Below are positions 34,648 through 39,075 of a DNA stretch of 39,075 bases, one piece after another (the first letter of the stretch is position 1; each line of letters begins with the position of its first letter). The notes below the pieces were generated by a model. The model saw only the letters and a list, made by a program, of their open reading frames with translations. It ran no database searches and had not been told where the DNA came from. The position numbers and the translations under genes were made by a program. This DNA comes from Leptospiraceae bacterium (GTDB taxonomy: Bacteria > Spirochaetota > Leptospiria > Leptospirales > Leptospiraceae): positions 1 through 39,075 of the forward strand of contig CANGZW010000020.1 in the NCBI GenBank assembly GCA_947458405.1. Direction: 5' to 3'.

Positions 34648-34956
34648 TTACTCCTCTATTACCACAATTATTTCTTCGCCAATTACTCTTACTGGGAACG
34701 TTCTGATGTCTTCAACTGCAGGCATACAGATTGCCTTCCCAGTTTTCATATCAAATTTTGCCATATGGCGCGGACACACGATACAACCGTTTTCTATTTT
34801 ACCACCATCAAAAGATTCACCATCATGACTGCAAACATCTTCAAATGCTAAAACTTCTGAATTAAGAATGGCAATACATATTTGATAATCTTTAGAAGAT
34901 AAAATTTTTATCTGATCTTCTAGAATCTCTTTTTTTTGACACTTTAACTCAATCAT
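34648..34956 (-). CDS. Rieske-type [2Fe-2S] ferredoxin in the suf run
   Basis: A 102-residue soluble Rieske ferredoxin. The cluster ligands are Cys42 and His44 (VCSHDGESF) and Cys61 and His64 ([10 protein letters not shown]), followed by a typical GKA turn. It lies between sufD and sufS with 1-2 base gaps. Small Rieske proteins are found in suf clusters of several bacteria and may supply electrons or serve as an early client; the exact role is unknown. Confidence 0.92.
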   Translation of the reverse strand: MIELKCQKKEILEDQIKILSSKDYQICIAILNSEVLAFEDVCSHDGESFDGGKIENGCIVCPRHMAKFDMKTGKAICMPAVEDIRTFPVRVIGEEIIVVIEE

Positions 34957-34957
34957 T

Positions 34958-36163
34958 TTAGATACCTATTTTTCTGAGGAATTTATCTTTTAAATCTTGG
35001 GCTATCGTACTACTTTTTATTTTATCTAATATTTCTGTAATAAAACCCTCTACTATTAAATGTCGGGAATCAGAAATAGATAATCCACGACTCATGAGAT
35101 AAAAAAGTTGATCTTCGTTAATTTCACTCATAGTAGCTCCATGAGAACATTTTACATCATCAGCAAAAACTTCTAGCTTGGGCATGGATTCAGCTCTAGA
35201 TGTTTTATCCAAAATTAAGTTGTTATTTAGTTGGCTAGCAGTTACATGAAGGGATGTTCTGGGAATATTCAAATTTCCTGTAAATATGTGATGGCTTTTA
35301 TCTTTCATGACTGTTTTGAGCTTTAAACTACTTGAAGTGTAACTATCTAGGTGGTTTAATGAAAATTCAATGTCTTGAATTTCTTTTTTTGATGGTACTG
35401 CAATTCCAAATAAATCCGATTCTGAGCCTTTCTTATTTAGATTACTTTCAATAAATGTCTTACCTTTATATCCATCTAGATTAAAATAATAAATGATAGA
35501 TTTTGAATCTCTTTCATGATTATATTCAATATTTCTAATATGAAAATTTGAATTATTAAAGTTTTCTTCATGAATGATTTCAGCCTTAGAGCTTTCCCCT
35601 ATATTAGTGAGAGTGTATGAATTAAAAAAATTTAAACTTTCTAGGTAAGAAGATTTTAAATTATCATGTAGTACGAAATGACTATTTTTTCCTATATTGA
35701 TAATTAACAAAAGAATAGCAGATTTAGAATTAGACTGAAATGAAGATTCTAATTCTATGGGCTCCGTTCCATTATAATTATCAGGAACATCTAATATATA
35801 AGTTAAATTGTTGTAGGCTAATGAAAATAATTTATAAAAATTATTACTATTTAATATGTTACTAAAATTATGTTTAATATTATCTATTATTTTTTGATTT
35901 GATAACTCTTCCGGTTTTGATAATTTAATAAGATTATCATTTGTTTTAAGATTAACTATTAATGATGATTCTGAATTTAGGTATTCATTCAAATTTAAAT
36001 TATTAAATTTAACCTTTCTCCATGATTCTAGTTTACTATCCGGAGGAGAAAGGTGTATAAGTTTTTCATATGCAAGATTTTTATATTCAAAAATCCAACT
36101 GGGTTCGGATTCATTGTGTGTTACATTTGGTAATGAGGATTTAATTAATTCTACTACACTCAA
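34958..36163 (-). CDS. sufD: Fe-S cluster assembly protein SufD
   Basis: SufD joins SufB and SufC in the SufBC2D scaffold. The 401-residue protein has a divergent N-terminal half (with [12 protein letters not shown], the SufD ESWRxTxL opening) and a conserved beta-helix C-terminus: [39 protein letters not shown]. It is SufD rather than SufB by its length and opening. The start is TTG at 36163, overlapping the sufC stop (TTGA). No sufB is present in the window. Confidence 0.93.
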   Translation of the reverse strand: MSVVELIKSSLPNVTHNESEPSWIFEYKNLAYEKLIHLSPPDSKLESWRKVKFNNLNLNEYLNSESSLIVNLKTNDNLIKLSKPEELSNQKIIDNIKHNFSNILNSNNFYKLFSLAYNNLTYILDVPDNYNGTEPIELESSFQSNSKSAILLLIINIGKNSHFVLHDNLKSSYLESLNFFNSYTLTNIGESSKAEIIHEENFNNSNFHIRNIEYNHERDSKSIIYYFNLDGYKGKTFIESNLNKKGSESDLFGIAVPSKKEIQDIEFSLNHLDSYTSSSLKLKTVMKDKSHHIFTGNLNIPRTSLHVTASQLNNNLILDKTSRAESMPKLEVFADDVKCSHGATMSEINEDQLFYLMSRGLSISDSRHLIVEGFITEILDKIKSSTIAQDLKDKFLRKIGI

Positions 36164-36906
36164 GGTTTAGCACCTACCACCCAATCATAACCTTTTTCTT
36201 CTAATTCTAGAGCCAGATTCTTATCCCCTGATAAAACAATTTTTCCGTCCATAAAAACATGAACTTTGTCAGGTACTACATAATTAAGCATTCTTTGATA
36301 ATGTGTAATCAGCAGTATTGCAGAATCCTGATTACGATTTTTATTTATACCATCACAAACTGTTTTGAGGGCATCAATATCGAGACCGGAATCTGTTTCA
36401 TCTAAAATAGATAGGTAGGGTTTTAATATTGACATCTGAAGTATCTCGTTTCTTTTTTTTTCTCCTCCTGAAAATCCATCATTGACATATCTTCCCAAAA
36501 AAGAGTCTTCAATTTTTAATTCGGAAGTTTCTTTTTTTACAATTTGCCGAAATTCCTTGACGGGCATATCCTTGCCTTTGATCCCTTTTAAAATTGTTCT
36601 TAAGAAATTTGTTACCGTTACTCCGGGAATAGCAGTAGGATACTGGAAACTGAGAAAAATACCGAGTCTTGCCCTCTCGTCAGGTTTTAGAGCCAGAATG
36701 GACTCACCTTTAAATAAAATATCTCCACCGGTAATAGAATAGTTGGGATGGCCTAAAATAATATTAGAGAGTGTGCTCTTACCCGATCCATTTTTTCCCA
36801 TAATCGCATGAACTTCCCCAGAATGTATGGTTAGATTCACACCTTTGAGGATTTCAGTTTCTCCTATCTTGGCTTTTAAATCTATAATTTTTATAATTTC
36901 TGACAC
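36160..36906 (-). CDS. sufC: Suf ABC-type ATPase SufC
   Basis: SufC is the ATPase of the SufBC2D scaffold. The 248 residues have Walker [10 protein letters not shown] (37-45), the signature [10 protein letters not shown] (about 146), Walker [13 protein letters not shown] and a switch histidine in LLITHYQR, all with SufC-type wording. It heads the minus-strand suf run. The start is GTG at 36906 with AAAGGA about 9 bases upstream. A palindrome lies in its promoter region. Confidence 0.97.
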   Translation of the reverse strand: MSEIIKIIDLKAKIGETEILKGVNLTIHSGEVHAIMGKNGSGKSTLSNIILGHPNYSITGGDILFKGESILALKPDERARLGIFLSFQYPTAIPGVTVTNFLRTILKGIKGKDMPVKEFRQIVKKETSELKIEDSFLGRYVNDGFSGGEKKRNEILQMSILKPYLSILDETDSGLDIDALKTVCDGINKNRNQDSAILLITHYQRMLNYVVPDKVHVFMDGKIVLSGDKNLALELEEKGYDWVVGAKP

Positions 36907-36961
36907 TGGAAAATCCTTTTGTTTTTGAGTTTCTATTTACCATCCTATCAGATGTAATAGT

Positions 36962-36977
36962 GAAATCAATTGATTTC
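36962..36977. promoter_or_regulatory. Perfect 16-base palindrome in the suf promoter region
   Basis: GAAATCAATTGATTTC is its own reverse complement, centred about 63 bases upstream of the sufC start. On the minus strand it contains TTGATT (36971-36966), which with TAGGAT 16 bases further on could be a weak promoter. A repressor bound here would block suf transcription. It does not look like a Fur box or the E. coli IscR sites. Confidence 0.45.
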
Positions 36978-37104
36978 TTGTGTATTTGTAATTATTCTAA
37001 AAACTCAATTTTGTACAATCTTATAAACATTTTGTCAAAAGAAACCAAACGATTGAAAAAATTACCTTCTAAAAAAGTAATTTCAGAAAACAGATTGATT
37101 TTTC

Positions 37105-37123
37105 TTTACTTTAAATAAGTAAA
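37105..37123. promoter_or_regulatory. Inverted repeat upstream of the HDOD gene
   Basis: TTTACTT and AAGTAAA form a perfect 7-base inverted repeat around TAAAT. A TATAAT box (37140-37145) lies 16 bases further on, 28 bases before the ATG of the HDOD gene, so the repeat covers the -35 zone of that promoter. The -35 sequence itself is poor, as expected for an activated promoter, or the repeat may be a repressor site. Confidence 0.4.
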
Positions 37124-37172
37124 TTATTGAAACACTACCTATAATTTTTGAATCATACAAAAAAGGCAAAAC

Positions 37173-38636
37173 ATGAATTCCAATTTACAAAATAATGATT
37201 ACGGTAATACGAAAATGCAATGGTCATTTATAACAAATCTTAACTATATGCAAATCTCTTCTTATCTTCAAAATATGTTTTTAAAAATGGAGAAAGCTTA
37301 TGTTTCAGAGACAGTTTTTATGATACTAAAAGAAATATTAATGAATGCAAATAGAGCAAATTCTAAAAAAATATTTTTGGAAAAAAATAATATAAATACA
37401 GAAAACGCTGAAGATTATCAAGTTGGATTATCCAGATTTAAAAATGAAATAATTTCCAATTGGGATAGTTTAAAAGGTGGTATCACCGATAGCTCATATT
37501 ACGTATCACTAGATATTGCAATAGTAGATGATAAAATATTATTTACAATATTAAATAATAGTACTTTACTACCCATTGAAGAAGAACGAATAAAAACAAG
37601 GATAGAAAAATCAGAAAATTATAAAACTGTCATAGATGCCTATAAAGATATGGGTGATAAAAGTGAAAGTGCCGGACTCGGTATTGTGATGAGCGTACTA
37701 CTTTTAAGAAATATTGGTCTTAGTAAAAATAATATTAAATTAAATCGAAAAGAAAATGAAACTAGCTTTGTAATTGAAATTCCCAAGGAAATAGTTCCTC
37801 TTCAAGTTTCTTCACAAATTAAAGATAGATTATTAATTGAAGTTAGGTCACTACCTTCACTATCTACATCTCTACAAAAAATAATTTCTCTCTGCACAGA
37901 TCCCGATATGAATATGAAAGATCTAATTGATTCAATTGAAAAAAATCCAAGTGTAAGTGCAGAGATTTTAAAATTAGCTAATTCAGTAGGATTTATTATG
38001 AAATCCAAGTCTATGTCTATTTCTCAAGCAGTAAAAATCATTGGTGTAAAAGCTATATTACGATTATTGTATGCCATGGGATCTATGAATGTTATGAATA
38101 AGGCATATTCAAGAATGGAGGCACAGTGGGAACATTCCAGAAGAGCTAGTTTTTATGCAAGTTTAATTATTAAAGATTTGGGTTTGGGAAAATTGGGAGA
38201 AAGTGTAATATCCGGTGCTCTTCTTCATAATATAGGAAGAATTTTGCTATTGTCTGTTGATAAAGAAATATTCCCTGTAATACAAGAGCTAACTCACAAT
38301 AGAGCAACGGAAAATTCCAAGGTATTAGAAGAGGCCGCTATTGGTTTGAGTTATTCCAGACTCGGGGGAATGCTAGCAGACAAGTGGAATTTTCCAGAGG
38401 ATTTGAAATGCATTATAGAATTTCACCAGCAACCCTATATGGCACCTGAAAAATATCGAAAAATAACTGAGATTGTCTATTTAGCCAATAATTTAGCAGC
38501 AAATATTCAGGGAAAAGTCCATTTTTTCTCATTAAATGATGAAATACTAAATAATTTTAAGATAACATCGGAAGAAGATTTTGAAAATCTGTATAAAAAA
38601 TACGAGGAAAGATACAAAAAAGAAGGAATGGAATAG
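37173..38636 (+). CDS. Fusion of a histidine-kinase-like ATPase domain and an HDOD domain
   Basis: A 487-residue signalling protein without membrane segments. Residues 30-210 resemble a GHKL ATPase domain: N-box-like LKEILMNANRAN (52-63), a weak LNNSTLLP where the DNG loop would be, and SAGLGIVMSVLLLRN (about 166-180), the glycine-rich lid. No phosphoacceptor His domain is present. Residues 215-420 are an HDOD domain (RSLPSLSTSLQKIISL, NPSVSAEILKLANS, ISGALLHNIGRILLL). As in other HDOD proteins the metal-binding His-Asp is lost (here HN). HDOD proteins regulate gene expression, motility or stress responses by protein contact. An AAAGG precedes the ATG. The stop overlaps the next gene by one base. 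Confidence 0.8.
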   Translation: MNSNLQNNDYGNTKMQWSFITNLNYMQISSYLQNMFLKMEKAYVSETVFMILKEILMNANRANSKKIFLEKNNINTENAEDYQVGLSRFKNEIISNWDSLKGGITDSSYYVSLDIAIVDDKILFTILNNSTLLPIEEERIKTRIEKSENYKTVIDAYKDMGDKSESAGLGIVMSVLLLRNIGLSKNNIKLNRKENETSFVIEIPKEIVPLQVSSQIKDRLLIEVRSLPSLSTSLQKIISLCTDPDMNMKDLIDSIEKNPSVSAEILKLANSVGFIMKSKSMSISQAVKIIGVKAILRLLYAMGSMNVMNKAYSRMEAQWEHSRRASFYASLIIKDLGLGKLGESVISGALLHNIGRILLLSVDKEIFPVIQELTHNRATENSKVLEEAAIGLSYSRLGGMLADKWNFPEDLKCIIEFHQQPYMAPEKYRKITEIVYLANNLAANIQGKVHFFSLNDEILNNFKITSEEDFENLYKKYEERYKKEGME

Positions 38637-39075
38637 TGTTAGAACTTCCGGGATTCAAGGGATTAAAAAAAATTCTATGGAAAAATATTTCTCCCGGCAT
38701 GATCATTATCAGTGGAGCCAAAGTCAATAATACAACACCCCCTGAACTATTTAATTATCCCATTGTAAGTGCAGGATTAATTTATGAAATAAGTAAAAAA
38801 TATCATTTTAGAGATGGTAAAGAAATAATTATTGCAGAAGTAGAAAAAGGAAATTCTCCCGAAAAACTTGGCAGATCCCTTCGTTCAATTGAAAAGAGGG
38901 TTAATGTATTTAATGACTTCAGAACAATTATATTAAATCGTAAAACAGAAATATTGAGAAGTTTGGATTATATTCCTAAAAATGATATTAAAATTTATAA
39001 TTCTGATTTAGTTGTAATAAGCGAAAATATATTAACAAATTTTAATTCCTTTGAGGTGAAATTAAAAGGCTTTAA
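38636..39075 (+). CDS. Unknown protein, N-terminal part, cut off by window edge
   Basis: An open frame runs from GTG 38636 to the end of the window, about 146 residues. AAGGA (38623-38627) lies 8 bases before the GTG, which overlaps the HDOD stop (TAGTG), so the two are translationally coupled. The product begins LELPGFKGLKKILWKNISPG and has FRDGKEIIIAEVEKGNSPEKL further on. It has no signal peptide or recognised domain. The coupling suggests it works with the HDOD protein. Confidence 0.7.
   Translation, partial: MLELPGFKGLKKILWKNISPGMIIISGAKVNNTTPPELFNYPIVSAGLIYEISKKYHFRDGKEIIIAEVEKGNSPEKLGRSLRSIEKRVNVFNDFRTIILNRKTEILRSLDYIPKNDIKIYNSDLVVISENILTNFNSFEVKLKGF

Overview
The window is strongly AT-rich (judged by eye, not counted), densely coding DNA from a diderm, flagellated bacterium. 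Three things suggest a spirochaete of the Leptospira group. The flagellar genes run flgG-flgA-flgH-flgI-flgJ, the FlgJ has only a rod-binding domain, and the lipoprotein signals are lax (FSNC, FNNC). RecBCD, a Suf cluster and AsmA-like envelope proteins are also present. The assignment is an inference from gene content; no rRNA or other phylogenetic marker is in the window. I see no tRNA, rRNA, CRISPR array, transposase or prophage.

Layout. (1) 1-1480: a partial flavin monooxygenase divergent from a TetR regulator, with a palindromic operator between them. (2) 1490-2848: a DEAD-box RNA helicase on the minus strand. (3) 3115-11670: a compact recC-recB-recD operon for double-strand-break repair. 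(4) 11745-12008: a small, apparently truncated exported protein. (5) 12315-17772: lexA, a small lipoprotein, then a tight chain of a CtpA protease, tsaD, pssA and a glycosyltransferase fusion. (6) 17906-22863: a STAS protein, a very AT-rich AsmA-like protein, a DUF1318 (YdbL-like) lipoprotein and a renalase-like FAD protein. (7) 22814-26820, minus strand: flgG, flgA, flgH, flgI, flgJ, largely overlapping end to start. (8) 26890-28911: a solitary DNA methyltransferase and a degenerate MobA-like gene behind a sigma-54-type promoter. (9) 29117-31632: an unrecognised 595-residue protein paired with a nitrilase-fold protein that appears to lack its catalytic residues. (10) 31629-36906, minus strand: sufC, sufD, a Rieske ferredoxin, sufS, sufU, sufT and rlmN. 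(11) 37173-39075: an ATPase-like/HDOD fusion and a partial unknown gene.

How the genes work together. RecBCD and LexA belong to DNA-damage repair and the SOS response. The suf genes build Fe-S clusters, and RlmN, encoded last in that run, needs one. PssA, the AsmA-like protein and the DUF1318 lipoprotein point to phospholipid synthesis and possibly transfer between membranes. The flg block builds the flagellar rod and carries L- and P-ring homologues.

The most interesting items are the AsmA-like/DUF1318 pair, the sigma-54 promoter set almost on the start codon of a degenerate MobA-like gene, the pseudo-nitrilase with its unknown partner, the ATPase-like/HDOD fusion, and a suf cluster without sufB. 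Many genes here start with TTG or GTG.
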